Below are positions 44,353 through 56,018 of a stretch of 64,000 bases of DNA, in pieces; the first letter of the stretch is position 1, and the number at the start of each line of letters is the position of its first letter. The stretch is from Bacteroidia bacterium (lineage in GTDB: Bacteria; Bacteroidota; Bacteroidia; Bacteroidales; Prolixibacteraceae), in contig JANYKW010000194.1 in NCBI GenBank assembly GCA_025358025.1, positions 1-64,000 on the forward strand. Direction: 5' to 3'. The position numbers and the translations under genes are program-made. The notes under the pieces were generated by a model. It saw nothing but the letters and a program-made list of their open reading frames with translations, was not told the DNA's origin and did no database searches.

Positions 44353-44544
44353 ATGAAATTAACGAATTATTTCACTGAAGCCTACACCGAGCTTGTTCAG
44401 AAGGTCTCATGGCCTACATGGAGTGAGTTAAGGGGTAGTGCTGTTGTAGTATTAATAGCTTCCCTTATAATCGCACTGTTGATCTTCGGGATTGACGTCA
44501 CTTTCAGAGGTGTCATGAAGGTTGTATACAGTTTTTTCTATTAA
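44353..44544 (+). CDS. secE: Preprotein translocase subunit SecE
   Basis: A 63-residue single-span membrane protein: the amphipathic start YFTEAYTELVQKVSWPTWSELRGS with the conserved WPT motif, then a membrane helix VVVLIASLIIALLIFGIDVTFRGV. SecE clamps the SecY channel. Its place before nusG is universal. Confidence 0.95.
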   Translation: MKLTNYFTEAYTELVQKVSWPTWSELRGSAVVVLIASLIIALLIFGIDVTFRGVMKVVYSFFY

Positions 44545-44565
44545 TTTTTCCTGGAGAGATCCCTA

Positions 44566-45114
44566 ATGAGCGAAAGTCAACACAAATGGTATGTTCTTAG
44601 AGCCATCGGAGGTAAAGAGAAGAAGGTAAAGGAGTATATCGAGAATGAGAAAGCCAATGGCGGTCTTCAGGATAATGTTTCTCAGGTCTTAATCCCTACT
44701 GAAAAAGTATTTCAGATTCGTAATGGGAAGAAAGTTGCAAAAGATCGCAATTTTTTCCCCGGATACGTGCTGATTGAAGCTACTCTGGTTGGGGAGATTC
44801 AGCACAAGCTCAGAAATATACCCAATGTAATCGGTTTTCTTGGAGATACCAAGGGTGGCGATCCTGTCCCCATGCGTCTTTCTGAAGTAAACCGGATATT
44901 GGGTAAGGTTGATGAGCTTCAGGAGAGTGGTGAAGATTTCGATGTGCCATTCTTTGTTGGAGAGACCGTAAAAGTGACCGACGGACCATTTAACGGTTTC
45001 AACGGAACCATTGAGGAAATCAATGTGGAACGTAAGAAGCTTAAAGTTATGGTTAAGATTTTCGGTCGTAAAACCCCCTTGGAGCTTAGCTTTATGCAAG
45101 TGGAAAAGGAGTAA
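44566..45114 (+). CDS. nusG: Transcription termination/antitermination factor NusG
   Basis: A 182-residue NusG with the N-terminal NGN domain ([32 protein letters not shown]) and a C-terminal KOW domain ([30 protein letters not shown]). NusG binds RNA polymerase and couples it to Rho or the ribosome. It lies between secE and rplK as usual. Confidence 0.97.
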   Translation: MSESQHKWYVLRAIGGKEKKVKEYIENEKANGGLQDNVSQVLIPTEKVFQIRNGKKVAKDRNFFPGYVLIEATLVGEIQHKLRNIPNVIGFLGDTKGGDPVPMRLSEVNRILGKVDELQESGEDFDVPFFVGETVKVTDGPFNGFNGTIEEINVERKKLKVMVKIFGRKTPLELSFMQVEKE

Positions 45115-45136
45115 AGTAAATTTTTTATAAAACGTT

Positions 45137-45580
45137 ATGGCTAAAGAAATTGCTGGATTTATCAAATTACAGATCAAGGGTGGTGCAGCAAATCCTTCAC
45201 CTCCTGTAGGTCCTGCATTGGGATCAAAGGGCGTGAACATCATGCAGTTCTGTAAAGCATTCAACGCCAGAACCCAAGATCAGGCCGGTAAAGTATTGCC
45301 GGTTGTCATCACGGTTTTTGCCGATAAGTCTTTCGACTTTGTGGTAAAAACTCCGCCGGTGGCCATTCAATTACTGGAAGCTACAAAGATCAAATCAGGA
45401 TCTGCAGAGCCTCATGTAAAAAAAGTTGGATCGGTTAATTGGGATCAGGTAAGAGAGATTGCAGAGATTAAGATGCCAGACCTTAATTGCTTTTCAGTTG
45501 AAGCAGGTATGCGCATGGTAGCAGGTACTGCAAGAAGTATGGGGATAACCGTAACTGGTCAATCACCTTTTAATAACTAA
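45137..45580 (+). CDS. rplK: 50S ribosomal protein L11
   Basis: A 147-residue L11 with the N-terminal [37 protein letters not shown] motif and the rRNA-binding C-terminal [11 protein letters not shown] end. L11 forms the GTPase-associated centre with 23S rRNA and L10/L12. Seventeen bases separate it from rplA. Confidence 0.97.
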   Translation: MAKEIAGFIKLQIKGGAANPSPPVGPALGSKGVNIMQFCKAFNARTQDQAGKVLPVVITVFADKSFDFVVKTPPVAIQLLEATKIKSGSAEPHVKKVGSVNWDQVREIAEIKMPDLNCFSVEAGMRMVAGTARSMGITVTGQSPFNN

Positions 45581-45596
45581 TAAAAGTTAAGGTTAA

Positions 45597-46295
45597 ATGG
45601 CAAAAGTTACCAAGAATAAGAAAGCTGCATTGGAGAAACTCGAGGCCGGGAAATTCTATGAACTTCGTGAAGCTGCTGCTCTGGTAAAGGAAATTTCCTT
45701 TACCAAGTTTGATGCTTCCGTTGACATTGATGTCCGGTTGGGAGTAGATCCTCGAAAAGCTAATCAGATGGTTCGTGGTGTAGTAACTTTGCCCCATGGA
45801 ACAGGGAAAGAAGTGCGTGTTTTGGCGTTGGTTACTCCCGATAAGGAGGCTGAAGCGACTGAAGCAGGTGCTGATTTTGTAGGTCTTGATAATTACATCG
45901 ACAAAATCAAAGGTGGTTGGACAGATGTAGATGTTATCATTACCATGCCCCCTGTGATGGGGAAAGTAGGAGCGTTGGGTCGTATATTGGGTCCTAGAGG
46001 CTTGATGCCCAACCCCAAGAGCGGAACTGTCACTATGGAAGTCGGAAAAGCCATCAAAGAAGTAAAGATGGGTAAAATCGATTTTAAAGTAGACAAATTC
46101 GGTATCGTTCACACTTCCGTCGGAAAAGTTTCTTTCGATCCAATTAAGATTGTGGAAAATGCAAAGGAATTTGTTCACACGATTCAGAAATTAAAACCCT
46201 CTGCTGCTAAAGGTACATACATCAAAAGTATTTACTTATCTAGCACCATGAGCCCCGGCATTCAGGTAGAGCCTAAATCCTGCCTGGAAAGTTAA
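45597..46295 (+). CDS. rplA: 50S ribosomal protein L1
   Basis: A 232-residue L1: [39 protein letters not shown] and [20 protein letters not shown] are diagnostic. L1 binds the flexible stalk of 23S rRNA near the E site and, in many bacteria, represses its own mRNA. Ten bases separate it from rplJ. Confidence 0.97.
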   Translation: MAKVTKNKKAALEKLEAGKFYELREAAALVKEISFTKFDASVDIDVRLGVDPRKANQMVRGVVTLPHGTGKEVRVLALVTPDKEAEATEAGADFVGLDNYIDKIKGGWTDVDVIITMPPVMGKVGALGRILGPRGLMPNPKSGTVTMEVGKAIKEVKMGKIDFKVDKFGIVHTSVGKVSFDPIKIVENAKEFVHTIQKLKPSAAKGTYIKSIYLSSTMSPGIQVEPKSCLES

Positions 46296-46304
46296 ATAGT
46301 TGCA

Positions 46305-46826
46305 ATGAAAAGATCAGAAAAATTAGAGGTTATTGAACAATTGACCAATGAGATCAATTCATACAGCCATTTTTACATTGCCGATATCTCAGGTCTTAAT
46401 GCTGAGGTTACAGGTAATCTGAGAAGATTGTGTAACAAACGCGAAGTAAAACTGGTTGTAGTAAAAAATACACTCCTCCGTAAAGCACTGGAAAATTCTG
46501 CAAAGAATACTGAAGAGCTTTACGACGTACTTAAAGACAATACATCCGTATTATTCTCCAACGTCGGGAATGTTCCTGCCAAACTGATCAAAGAGTTTGC
46601 AAAGAAGAACAAAAGACCAATTTTCAAGGCTGCATTCGTTGAAGAATGTGCTTACATCGGAGAAGATCAACTGGATGCATTGATTGATATCAAATCAAAA
46701 GAAGAACTTATCGGTGGCATTATTACCCTGTTGCAATCGCCTATCAAGAATGTTGTATCTGCTCTTCAATCAGGAGGCCAGACTATTTCAGGCATATTGA
46801 AAACATTGGAACAACGAAGCGCATAA
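46305..46826 (+). CDS. rplJ: 50S ribosomal protein L10
   Basis: A 173-residue L10 with FYIADISGLNAEVTGNLRRLCNKREVKLVVVKNTLLRKAL near the N-terminus and a helical C-terminal region that anchors L7/L12 dimers. In other bacteria L10 with L12 represses the rplJL mRNA; the gap before this start is too short for the large leader seen in Proteobacteria. Confidence 0.96.
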   Translation: MKRSEKLEVIEQLTNEINSYSHFYIADISGLNAEVTGNLRRLCNKREVKLVVVKNTLLRKALENSAKNTEELYDVLKDNTSVLFSNVGNVPAKLIKEFAKKNKRPIFKAAFVEECAYIGEDQLDALIDIKSKEELIGGIITLLQSPIKNVVSALQSGGQTISGILKTLEQRSA

Positions 46827-46878
46827 GAAAAATTATCAGTAAAAAAACAATCCATTAATATTTAAAATCTCAAGTAGT

Positions 46879-47256
46879 ATGGCAGATCTTAAAAAGCTTG
46901 CAGAAGAATTAGTTAACCTGACTGTCAAAGAAGTTAACGAACTTGCAGGTATCCTCAAATCAGAATACGGTATTGAACCAGCCGCAGCTGCAGTAGCAGT
47001 GGCCGCAGCACCGGTAGCAGCTGAAGCTGCAGAACCGGTCGAAAAAAGCGAATTTGATGTAATCCTCAAATTCGGTGGTCAATCAAAACTTGCTGTTGTA
47101 AAATTGGTTAAAGACCTCGCAGGTATTGGTTTGAAAGAAGCAAAAGATTTGGTCGATGGTGCACCAAAGGCGATCAAAGAAAAAGTTTCAAAAGAAGAAG
47201 CAGAATCACTGAAAGCCCAGCTTGAAGAAGTTGGTGCTGAGGTTGAAATCAGATAG
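46879..47256 (+). CDS. rplL: 50S ribosomal protein L7/L12
   Basis: A 125-residue L7/L12. The N-terminal dimer domain runs [33 protein letters not shown]; an Ala-rich hinge ([19 protein letters not shown]) and the C-terminal factor-binding domain [38 protein letters not shown] follow. It forms the stalk that recruits translation factors. Confidence 0.97.
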   Translation: MADLKKLAEELVNLTVKEVNELAGILKSEYGIEPAAAAVAVAAAPVAAEAAEPVEKSEFDVILKFGGQSKLAVVKLVKDLAGIGLKEAKDLVDGAPKAIKEKVSKEEAESLKAQLEEVGAEVEIR

Positions 47257-47283
47257 GAATTGGCCTGTCCTGGTAGGTTATAC

Positions 47284-47319
47284 GGTTTAGGATCCCCCCA
47301 AAGGATTCTAAACCTTTTT
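47284..47319 (+). terminator. Partial terminator between rplL and rpoB
   Basis: GGTTTAGGATCC and GGATTCTAAACC form a 12-pair stem (one G-U type mismatch) around a short C/A-rich loop, followed by TTTTT. Many bacteria have a leaky terminator here that sets less polymerase than L7/L12. Confidence 0.75.
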
Positions 47320-47353
47320 ATGTTTTTATTTTGGTTCCTTAATTTGGTAGCTA

Positions 47354-50300
47354 ATGCCCTCAATGAATATACAACAAAGGATTAGTTTTGCGTCCACCAG
47401 AAGCAGATTCGAATACCCCGATTTCCTGGAGGTTCAGATTAAATCTTTCAAAGAATTTTTCCAATTGGGAACCTCACCGGAAGACCGCAAGATGGAAGGT
47501 CTTTTCAAGGTTTTTCAGGAAAATTTTCCCATTTCCGATACGAGAAATAATTTTGTTTTAGAGTTTATTGACTATCAGGTCGATCCTCCGAGATACAGTA
47601 TTGAAGAGTGTATCGAGCGCGGACTTACATTCAGTGTCCCGTTAAAAGCCAAGCTTAAATTGTTTTGTACCGATCCGGAACACGAGGATTTTGATACGGT
47701 TGTTCAGGACGTTTATCTGGGGACGGTTCCTTACATGACCCAGACTGGATCTTTTGTGATCAATGGCGCTGAAAGAGTTGTTGTTTCCCAGCTTCATCGT
47801 TCACCAGGAGTATTTTTCGGACAGAGCGTACATGCCAACGGCACGAAGCTTTATTCTGCCCGGGTAATTCCGTTCAAGGGATCCTGGATCGAATTTGCTA
47901 CAGACATCAATAACGTGATGTATGCATACATCGACCGAAAGAAAAAGTTACCCGTAACGACTCTGTTACGTGCGATCGGATACGAAAGCGATAAAGATAT
48001 TCTTGAGATTTTTGACCTTGCCGATGAGATAAAAATTTCAAAGGCAGCCTTAAAAAAGGTGGTTGGAAGAAAACTCGCTGCCCGCGTGCTGAAAACCTGG
48101 GTAGAGGATTTTGTTGATGAAGATACCGGTGAGGTGGTCTCCATCGAAAGAAATGAGGTAATTGTCGACCGTGAAGTTGTAATTACCAATGAACATGTGG
48201 ATGAAATTCTGGAATCCGGAACAAAAACCATCCTTTTGCACAAAGAGGATGCTGTAAGCGGCGACTATGCAATCATCTACAATACATTACAGAAAGATCA
48301 GTGTAACTCCGAAAAGGAAGCAGTTCTTTATATTTACCGTCAGCTCAGGAATTCTGAACCACCGGATGAAGCCACTGCAAGAGATGTTATCGACAAGCTT
48401 TTCTTCTCAGAAGTCAGGTATGACCTGGGAGAAGTAGGTCGTTACAGGATCAACAAAAAATTGGGTCTTAACATTGAGATGACCACACGTGTGCTTACTA
48501 ACCACGATATCATCGAAATTATCAAGTACCTCATTAAATTGGTGAACTCCAAGACGGATGTGGATGATATTGACCACTTGTCAAACAGACGTGTACGTAC
48601 TGTTGGCGAGCAGATGTTTACCCAGTTTGCTGTTGGTTTGGCCCGAATGGCCAGAACCATTCGTGAAAGAATGAATGTGCGTGACAACGAAGTATTTACT
48701 CCGATTGATCTGATTAATTCCAAGACTTTGTCTTCTGTAATCAACTCTTTCTTCGGAACCAATGCATTGTCGCAATTTATGGACCAGACAAATCCTCTGG
48801 CAGAAATGACTCATAAACGTCGTATGTCTGCTTTGGGACCAGGGGGCTTGTCCCGCGAAAGAGCCGGTTTCGAAGTTCGCGACGTTCACTATACACACTA
48901 TGGTCGTTTGTGTCCGATCGAAACACCTGAAGGTCCAAACATTGGTTTGATATCCTCGCTCTGCGTTTTTGCTAAAATCAACAACCTTGGTTTTATTTCT
49001 ACCCCTTACCGCAAAGCAGACCATGGTAAAGTCAATTTAAATAACGATGACGTTACCTACTACACTGCAGAGGAAGAAGAGGGGAAAATTATTGCTCAGG
49101 CCAACGCGCTGATAGATGCTGATGGGCGTTTTATCAATTCCAAGGTGAAAGCCCGTCTGGATGCCGACTATCCCCTGGCAAACCGCGAGGAAGCTGATTT
49201 GATGGATGTCGGTCCTAACCAGATTGCTTCGATTGCTGCTTCGCTGATTACATTCCTTGAACATGACGATGCCAACCGTGCTTTGATGGGTTCGAACATG
49301 ATGCGCCAGGCTGTTCCGCTGATGCGTCCTGAATCACCAATTGTGGGCACAGGACTGGAGCGTAATATAGCAAAAGATGCTCGTATCAATATCGTGGCAG
49401 AAGGACCGGGTATCATTGAATATGTGGATGCCGATAAAATCGTTGTCCGTTATGATATGACAGAGGAAGAGCGTTATGTGAGTTTCGATCTGGAAACAAA
49501 AACATATACTTTACCAAAATATAAGAAGACCAACCAAGGTACATGTATCGATCTTAAACCAATGGTTAAAAAGGGGATGCGTGTAGAAGCCGGTGACATT
49601 ATGACCGAAGGATACGCAACTGCCGGCGGTGAGCTTGCGTTGGGACGTAACCTGAAGGTTGCCTTCATGCCATGGCAGGGTTACAACTACGAGGATGCGA
49701 TCGTGATCTCTGAAAGGATTGTTCGTGACGATATTTTTACCTCCATTCATGTGGATGAATATTCACTCGAAGTTCGCGATACCAAAAGAGGCTCAGAAGA
49801 ATTTACATCAGATATCCCCAATGTCAGCGAGGAAGCTACGCGTAACCTCGATGAGAACGGCTTAATCCGTATTGGGGCTATTGTGAAACCTGGTGATATC
49901 CTGATCGGGAAAATCACCCCGAAAGGGGAATCTGATCCTTCTCCTGAAGAAAAATTGCTGCGTGCCATCTTTGGAGACAAAGCCGGTGACGTAAAAGATG
50001 CGTCATTGAAAGCATCACCTTCACTCAATGGTGTGGTAATCGACAAAAAGCTCTTTTCAAGGGTGATCAAAGAGAAAAAAGGGAAGGTAGCTACAAAACC
50101 GCTGCTTGAACAGATTGATCGTGATTTCGAAGTCGAAACTAACCGGTTGAGAGATATCCTTGTAGAAAAATTGTTCAATCTTGTTAATGGAAAAACTTCT
50201 CAGGGAGTAAAAGATTACTTCAATACAGATTTGATTCCAAAGGGTGTGAAATTTACGCAAAAACAACTTCAGATAATTGATTATCTGAATGTTAATCCTG

Positions 50301-51166
50301 GTAAGTGGACTACCGACAAGGACAAGAACGACATGATTTATGCCCTTGTGAATAATTTTATCATGAAATACAAAGAGGCAGAAGCGGTCGCACGCCGGAA
50401 ACGTTACAACGTAACGATAGGGGACGAACTACCTGCCGGTATTCTTCAACTGGCCAAAGTATATATCGCTAAAAAGCGTAAACTGCAGATTGGTGATAAA
50501 ATGGCAGGCCGACACGGTAATAAAGGTATCGTTTCCAGAATTGTCCGCGATGAGGATATGCCTTTCCTTTCTGATGGAACCCCGGTGGATATCGTTCTGA
50601 ACCCGCTTGGCGTGCCTTCACGAATGAACCTGGGTCAAATCTATGAGACTGTTCTTGGTTGGGCAGGGAAAGAGCTTGGAGTAAAATTTGCCACTCCGAT
50701 CTTTGACGGTGCCACGCTCGATCAGATCTCCGAATATACTGAAAAGGCAGGGGTTACAAGGTTTGGAAAAACCTGGTTGCACGATGGCGAAACGGGTGAG
50801 AAATTTGACCAACCCGCTACCGTTGGCGTTATTTACATGCTGAAACTTGGCCACATGGTGGAAGACAAGATGCATGCCCGTTCAATAGGTCCTTATTCAT
50901 TGATTACCCAGCAACCGCTTGGTGGTAAGGCACAGTTCGGAGGACAGCGTTTCGGAGAGATGGAGGTCTGGGCACTGGAAGCTTTCGGTGCCTCCAACAT
51001 TCTGCAGGAAATTCTGACAGTGAAATCTGATGACGTGATGGGTCGTGCGAAAGCATATGAAGCCATTGTCAAAGGAGATCCTATGCCCCAGCCGGGCATT
51101 CCGGAATCATTGAACGTTCTGTTGCACGAACTCAGGGGACTGGGACTAAGTGTAAACTTGGAATAA
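47354..51166 (+). CDS. rpoB: DNA-directed RNA polymerase subunit beta
   Basis: A full-length beta subunit of 1270 residues. Conserved points include the rifampicin-cluster region [47 protein letters not shown] and the GRHGNKG motif with [49 protein letters not shown]-type wording ends the protein ([21 protein letters not shown]). [13 protein letters not shown] may start instead at the second Met (47363). It is followed by a hairpin and rpoC. Confidence 0.98.
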   Translation: MPSMNIQQRISFASTRSRFEYPDFLEVQIKSFKEFFQLGTSPEDRKMEGLFKVFQENFPISDTRNNFVLEFIDYQVDPPRYSIEECIERGLTFSVPLKAKLKLFCTDPEHEDFDTVVQDVYLGTVPYMTQTGSFVINGAERVVVSQLHRSPGVFFGQSVHANGTKLYSARVIPFKGSWIEFATDINNVMYAYIDRKKKLPVTTLLRAIGYESDKDILEIFDLADEIKISKAALKKVVGRKLAARVLKTWVEDFVDEDTGEVVSIERNEVIVDREVVITNEHVDEILESGTKTILLHKEDAVSGDYAIIYNTLQKDQCNSEKEAVLYIYRQLRNSEPPDEATARDVIDKLFFSEVRYDLGEVGRYRINKKLGLNIEMTTRVLTNHDIIEIIKYLIKLVNSKTDVDDIDHLSNRRVRTVGEQMFTQFAVGLARMARTIRERMNVRDNEVFTPIDLINSKTLSSVINSFFGTNALSQFMDQTNPLAEMTHKRRMSALGPGGLSRERAGFEVRDVHYTHYGRLCPIETPEGPNIGLISSLCVFAKINNLGFISTPYRKADHGKVNLNNDDVTYYTAEEEEGKIIAQANALIDADGRFINSKVKARLDADYPLANREEADLMDVGPNQIASIAASLITFLEHDDANRALMGSNMMRQAVPLMRPESPIVGTGLERNIAKDARINIVAEGPGIIEYVDADKIVVRYDMTEEERYVSFDLETKTYTLPKYKKTNQGTCIDLKPMVKKGMRVEAGDIMTEGYATAGGELALGRNLKVAFMPWQGYNYEDAIVISERIVRDDIFTSIHVDEYSLEVRDTKRGSEEFTSDIPNVSEEATRNLDENGLIRIGAIVKPGDILIGKITPKGESDPSPEEKLLRAIFGDKAGDVKDASLKASPSLNGVVIDKKLFSRVIKEKKGKVATKPLLEQIDRDFEVETNRLRDILVEKLFNLVNGKTSQGVKDYFNTDLIPKGVKFTQKQLQIIDYLNVNPGKWTTDKDKNDMIYALVNNFIMKYKEAEAVARRKRYNVTIGDELPAGILQLAKVYIAKKRKLQIGDKMAGRHGNKGIVSRIVRDEDMPFLSDGTPVDIVLNPLGVPSRMNLGQIYETVLGWAGKELGVKFATPIFDGATLDQISEYTEKAGVTRFGKTWLHDGETGEKFDQPATVGVIYMLKLGHMVEDKMHARSIGPYSLITQQPLGGKAQFGGQRFGEMEVWALEAFGASNILQEILTVKSDDVMGRAKAYEAIVKGDPMPQPGIPESLNVLLHELRGLGLSVNLE

Positions 51167-51174
51167 ATTGGTAT

Positions 51175-51214
51175 GTCAGCATCCGGAGAGCTTCTCTGAG
51201 GATGCCGGCTTTTT
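51175..51214 (+). terminator. Hairpin between rpoB and rpoC
   Basis: GTCAGCATCC and GGATGCCGGC form a ten-position stem with one mismatch, with an inner GAGA/TCTC stem, followed by TTTTT. It looks like an intrinsic terminator although rpoC must be transcribed; it could be leaky or a processing site. Confidence 0.55.
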
Positions 51215-51254
51215 GTTAATCATTTGGTTATGTTACAAATATTTCCTATAAACT

Positions 51255-54200
51255 ATGGCATTCAGACGAGATAACAAGGTTAAGAGTAATTTCACCAAGA
51301 TAAGTATCAGTCTTGCTTCACCTGAAGAGATTCTTGAGCGTTCGCACGGAGAAGTTCTGAAACCTGAAACTATCAACTACCGGACTTACAAGCCCGAGCG
51401 TGATGGCCTTTTTTGCGAAAGGATTTTCGGGCCGGTGAAAGACTACGAATGTCATTGCGGTAAATACAAGCGTATCCGTTACCGCGGAATCGTTTGTGAC
51501 CGCTGTGGCGTTGAAGTTACCGAGAAAAAAGTGCGCCGCGAAAGAATGGGGCACATTTCACTGGTGGTGCCTGTCGTACACATCTGGTACTTCAAGTCGT
51601 TGCCCAATAAAATCGGTTACCTGCTCGGCTTGCCGACCAAGAAACTGGATTCGATCATCTATTACGAACGGTATGTCGTTATTAATGCTGGTATCAAGCG
51701 CAATGACGGTATAAAATACCTGGATTTTTTAACGGAAGAAGAATACATCGACATTATCGATGCGCTTCCAAAAGAAAATCATGCGTTGGATGACGAGCAT
51801 CCTGATAAGTTCATTGCCGACATGGGTGCTGAGGCATTGTATAAACTGCTTTCAAGGCTCGATCTTGATGAACTGTCTTATGACCTGCGAAACAAGGCAG
51901 GTAATGAAGGTTCACAACAAAGGAAAAGCGAGGCGTTGAAACGTCTGCAGGTTGTTGAGGCATTCCGTTCCTCCAAAGTGAGAAATCAGCCGGAGTGGAT
52001 GATTGTGAAAGTCGTTCCTGTCATTCCTCCTGATCTTCGTCCTTTGGTGCCGTTGGATGGCGGACGTTTTGCCACCTCCGACCTGAATGATCTTTACCGG
52101 AGGGTAATTATCCGCAACAATCGTCTGAAAAGACTGATCGAAATCAAGGCTCCTGAAGTAATTCTGCGAAACGAAAAACGGATGTTGCAGGAGGCTGTCG
52201 ACTCATTGTTCGACAACAGCCGCAAATCAAATGCCGTTAAAACAGATAACAACCGTGCATTGAAATCACTCTCTGACTCGCTGAAAGGCAAGCAGGGACG
52301 TTTCCGTCAAAACTTGCTCGGCAAACGGGTTGACTATTCGGCACGTTCTGTTATTGTTGTAGGACCAAACCTTAAAATACACGAATGCGGTATTCCTAAA
52401 GAAATGGCTGCAGAGTTGTATAAACCGTTTGTCATCCGTAAATTGATCGAACGCGGTATTGTTAAGACTGTTAAATCGGCAAAGAAAATTGTAGATCGCA
52501 AAGATCCTGTTGTCTGGGATATCCTGGAGAATGTGATGAAAGGGCATCCGGTTCTTCTCAATCGTGCACCTACCTTGCATCGCCTCTCAATTCAGGCTTT
52601 CCAGCCTGTTTTGGTTGAAGGTAAAGCAATTCGCCTGCACCCGCTGGTCTGTACAGGTTTCAATGCTGACTTCGACGGTGACCAGATGGCTGTTCACCTT
52701 CCCCTTGGAAATGCTGCCATTCTGGAAGCCCAGCTGTTGATGCTTTCTTCTCATAACCTTCTAAACCCCGCAAACGGTGCTCCTATCACGGTGCCGTCTC
52801 AAGACATGGTACTTGGTTTGTACTACATGACCAAACACCGCAAAGGAGCCAAAGGTGAAGGACTCTCTTTTTACTCTCCCGAAGAGGCTATCATTGCATA
52901 CAATGAAGGCAAAGTTGACATGCACACCATTGTCAATTGCAAAGTAATGGATCTGGATGAGCATGGTGAATCAAAACTTACTACGATAGAAACCACTGTC
53001 GGTCGTATTCTTTTCAATGAATATGTGCCTAAAGAAGCCGGTTATCTTAATAAGCTTATGACCAAGAAGGCTTTGCGTGATATTATCGCAGACATTCTGA
53101 AAAGGACCAACAATGCAATTACCGCGCAGTTCCTGGATGACATCAAAGACTTAGGTTACAAAATGGCTTACCGCGGCGGCCTCTCCTTCAACCTGGATGA
53201 TGTTATTATCCCTGAAGGCAAGACTGAAATGGTCGACGAGGGTTATGCCGGCGTTGAAGAAATTTCGAACAATTACAACATGGGTTTCATTACCAACAAT
53301 GAGCGGTACAACGGAGTGATCGATATCTGGACACACGTGAATGCCAAGTTGACCCAGAGTGTGATGAAGACCATCAGTACTGATAAACAGGGATTCAACT
53401 CCATATACATGATGTTGGATTCCGGAGCCCGTGGTTCCAAAGAGCAAATCCGCCAGTTGTGCGGAATGCGTGGATTAATGGCAAAACCCCAGAAATCCGG
53501 ATCTACAGGCTCTCAGATTATTGAGAATCCGATTTTGGCTAACTTCAAAGAGGGTCTCTCGGTACTCGAGTATTTTATTTCCACCCACGGTGCCCGTAAA
53601 GGTTTAGCCGATACGGCGCTAAAGACAGCTGACGCGGGTTATCTGACTCGTCGTCTGGTGGATGTGGCTCAGGACGTGATCATCAATGAGCCAGATTGTG
53701 GTACTTTGCGTGGTCTTATAGCTTCTGCACTGAAAAATAACGAAGAGGTAGTAGCCTCACTGTCTGAAAGAATCTTGGGTCGTACAACTGTCCACGATAT
53801 TTATCATCCCATGACTGGGAAGCTGATTGTAAAATCCGGAGAACAGATTACAGAAGAGATTGCTGCATTGATCGAAGACTCTCCAATTGAAAGAGTCGAA
53901 ATTCGCTCAGTACTTACTTGTGAGGCAGAGAATGGTGTTTGTGGTAAATGTTACGGACGGAACCTTGCTACAGGTAAAATGGTGCAGATGGGTGAAGCCG
54001 TCGGTGTGATCGCAGCGCAGTCTATCGGGGAGCCGGGAACGCAGCTGACACTCCGTACCTTCCACGTGGGAGGTATCGCAGGCAACGTCTCTACTCAATC
54101 AACCGTGATTTCCCGTTATGATGGTATTGCCGAGATTGAGGAGTTACGTACGGTTGAATGGACGGATGAAAAGGGTGATAAAGTTGATATTGTAGTTAGT

Positions 54201-55535
54201 CGTTTGGCTGAACTTAAGATTCTTGACAAGAACACCGGAATCCCGCTTTCAACACATTCCATGCCTTACGGATCAAGACTATTCATCAAAAACGGATCAG
54301 AAATCAAGAAAGATTCAGTTGTTTGCGAATGGGATCCTTACAACGGGGTAATCATTACCGAGTTTAACGGAAAGGTTAATTTCCAGGATTTCATCGATAG
54401 TGTAACCTACCGTGAAGAGTCTGATGAACAGACAGGTTACCGTGAAAAAGTAGTCATAGAAACAAGAGATAAAACAAAAAATCCAACACTTCGTATCCTT
54501 AACGAAAACGACGAAGATGTCAGGCATTACAACCTTCCCGTGGGTGGTCACATCAGCGTGGAAGAAGGTCAGATCGTGAAAGCAGGAGATGTATTGGTAA
54601 AGATTCCCAGAGCATCCGGGAAAGCTGGTGACATCACCGGTGGTCTTCCAAGGGTAACTGAGCTCTTCGAAGCCCGTAATCCATCCAATCCTGCTGTTGT
54701 TTCTGAAATCGACGGAGAAGTATCGTTGGGCAAGATCAAACGTGGTAACCGCGAGATCACCATCACATCTCGTTCCGGAGAGCAAAAGAAATACCTGGTT
54801 CCTCTTTCCCGCCAGATCCTTGTTCAGGAAAATGACTATGTACGCGCCGGTATTCCATTATCGGATGGTGCTACAACGCCTTCTGATATTCTGGCCATCA
54901 AGGGTCCTACCAAAGTTCAGGAATATATTGTGAATGAAGTTCAGGATGTGTACCGGATGCAAGGGGTAAAAATCAATGATAAGCATTTTGAGGTGATTGT
55001 GCGCCAGATGATGCGCAAGGTTGAAATTGTAGACCAGGGTGATACCCGCTTCCTTGAAAAGCAAATTGTGGATAAGATGGAGTTCAATACCGAAAATGAT
55101 TGGGTATACGGCAAAAAGATCGTTACCGATCATGGTGACTCCGAAAATCTGAAAGAAGGCCAGATCATTACAGCCCGTCGATTAAGAGATGAGAATTCGA
55201 TGTTGAAGCGCCGCGACAAAAAGGTGGTGGAAGCCAGGGACGCCGTTCCTGCGACCTCCAGCCAGGTTCTTCAGGGAATAACCAGAGCTTCGCTTCAAAC
55301 GAAGTCATGGATGTCGGCTGCTTCTTTCCAGGAGACTACCAAGGTATTGAACGAAGCCGCTATCAATGGCAAGGTCGATTATCTGGAAGGTTTGAAGGAA
55401 AACGTAATTTGCGGACACCTGATTCCTGCCGGTACCGGTAATCCCATGTTCAGAAATATTGTGGTGGGTTCAAAAGATGAATATGATCGTCTGATCGACC
55501 ACAAAAAATATGAAACAGTAGAAGAAGAAGAGTAA
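51255..55535 (+). CDS. rpoC: DNA-directed RNA polymerase subunit beta'
   Basis: A full-length beta' subunit of 1426 residues. The N-terminal zinc site is [23 protein letters not shown], the catalytic magnesium loop is [14 protein letters not shown], and the second zinc region has [19 protein letters not shown]. The bridge and trigger region contains [63 protein letters not shown]3467 gene follows after 16 bases. Confidence 0.98.
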   Translation: MAFRRDNKVKSNFTKISISLASPEEILERSHGEVLKPETINYRTYKPERDGLFCERIFGPVKDYECHCGKYKRIRYRGIVCDRCGVEVTEKKVRRERMGHISLVVPVVHIWYFKSLPNKIGYLLGLPTKKLDSIIYYERYVVINAGIKRNDGIKYLDFLTEEEYIDIIDALPKENHALDDEHPDKFIADMGAEALYKLLSRLDLDELSYDLRNKAGNEGSQQRKSEALKRLQVVEAFRSSKVRNQPEWMIVKVVPVIPPDLRPLVPLDGGRFATSDLNDLYRRVIIRNNRLKRLIEIKAPEVILRNEKRMLQEAVDSLFDNSRKSNAVKTDNNRALKSLSDSLKGKQGRFRQNLLGKRVDYSARSVIVVGPNLKIHECGIPKEMAAELYKPFVIRKLIERGIVKTVKSAKKIVDRKDPVVWDILENVMKGHPVLLNRAPTLHRLSIQAFQPVLVEGKAIRLHPLVCTGFNADFDGDQMAVHLPLGNAAILEAQLLMLSSHNLLNPANGAPITVPSQDMVLGLYYMTKHRKGAKGEGLSFYSPEEAIIAYNEGKVDMHTIVNCKVMDLDEHGESKLTTIETTVGRILFNEYVPKEAGYLNKLMTKKALRDIIADILKRTNNAITAQFLDDIKDLGYKMAYRGGLSFNLDDVIIPEGKTEMVDEGYAGVEEISNNYNMGFITNNERYNGVIDIWTHVNAKLTQSVMKTISTDKQGFNSIYMMLDSGARGSKEQIRQLCGMRGLMAKPQKSGSTGSQIIENPILANFKEGLSVLEYFISTHGARKGLADTALKTADAGYLTRRLVDVAQDVIINEPDCGTLRGLIASALKNNEEVVASLSERILGRTTVHDIYHPMTGKLIVKSGEQITEEIAALIEDSPIERVEIRSVLTCEAENGVCGKCYGRNLATGKMVQMGEAVGVIAAQSIGEPGTQLTLRTFHVGGIAGNVSTQSTVISRYDGIAEIEELRTVEWTDEKGDKVDIVVSRLAELKILDKNTGIPLSTHSMPYGSRLFIKNGSEIKKDSVVCEWDPYNGVIITEFNGKVNFQDFIDSVTYREESDEQTGYREKVVIETRDKTKNPTLRILNENDEDVRHYNLPVGGHISVEEGQIVKAGDVLVKIPRASGKAGDITGGLPRVTELFEARNPSNPAVVSEIDGEVSLGKIKRGNREITITSRSGEQKKYLVPLSRQILVQENDYVRAGIPLSDGATTPSDILAIKGPTKVQEYIVNEVQDVYRMQGVKINDKHFEVIVRQMMRKVEIVDQGDTRFLEKQIVDKMEFNTENDWVYGKKIVTDHGDSENLKEGQIITARRLRDENSMLKRRDKKVVEARDAVPATSSQVLQGITRASLQTKSWMSAASFQETTKVLNEAAINGKVDYLEGLKENVICGHLIPAGTGNPMFRNIVVGSKDEYDRLIDHKKYETVEEEE

Positions 55536-55551
55536 TTTAAAACCGTTTAGG

Positions 55552-55866
55552 ATGCAGGACGATAATCAAAATCAACTCAATATTGAGTTAAGCGAAGAGG
55601 TGGCACAAGGGACCTATTCCAATCTTGCCATCATTACACACTCTCCTTCAGAATTTGTTCTGGATTTTGTCAGGGTGGTACCGGGTGTTCCAAAAGCTCA
55701 GGTTAAATCAAGAATTATTTTGACGCCGGATCATGCCAAAAGATTGATGAAAGCCCTGCAGGACAATCTCCAGAAATATGAATCCATGTATGGAACAATT
55801 CAAATACAGGGAGGTTTTGATCCTTTGAATTCTACTCCTTTTGGTACCCCCAAAGGACAAGCGTAA
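55552..55866 (+). CDS. DUF3467 family protein
   Basis: A 104-residue protein: LNIELSEEVAQGTYSNLAIITHSPSEFVLDFVRVVPGVPKAQVKSRIILTPDHAKRLMKALQDNLQKYE is typical of DUF3467, a small conserved family found mostly in Bacteroidota and related phyla. Its function is not known. The place immediately after rpoC and the same direction suggest a transcription-linked role, which is inference. A strong terminator follows. Confidence 0.85.
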   Translation: MQDDNQNQLNIELSEEVAQGTYSNLAIITHSPSEFVLDFVRVVPGVPKAQVKSRIILTPDHAKRLMKALQDNLQKYESMYGTIQIQGGFDPLNSTPFGTPKGQA

Positions 55867-55883
55867 TCATCAGGCATTTATAT

Positions 55884-55922
55884 AAAAAAATCCCCTCTGA
55901 ATTTTCGGAGGGGATTTTTTTT
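55884..55922 (+). terminator. Rho-independent terminator of the rpoBC operon
   Basis: AAAAAATCCCCTC and GAGGGGATTTTTT form a 13-pair stem around TGAATTTTCG, ending in a T tract. It lies 18 bases after the DUF3467 stop. Confidence 0.9.
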
Positions 55923-55981
55923 AATTGCCAACTCTTCCAAAGTTGGTAAAATTGCTGTTTCCATTATCACGGTTTAAAGTT

Positions 55982-56018
55982 TTGGAAAAGTTTTTGACGA
56001 TTGGAAAAGTTTTTGACG
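55982..56018. repeat. Tandem 18-base duplication
   Basis: TTGGAAAAGTTTTTGACG occurs at 55982-55999 and again at 56001-56018, abutting the stop of the glycerophosphodiesterase gene. A CCAAC/GTTGG hairpin lies just upstream (55928-55946). Confidence 0.85.
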
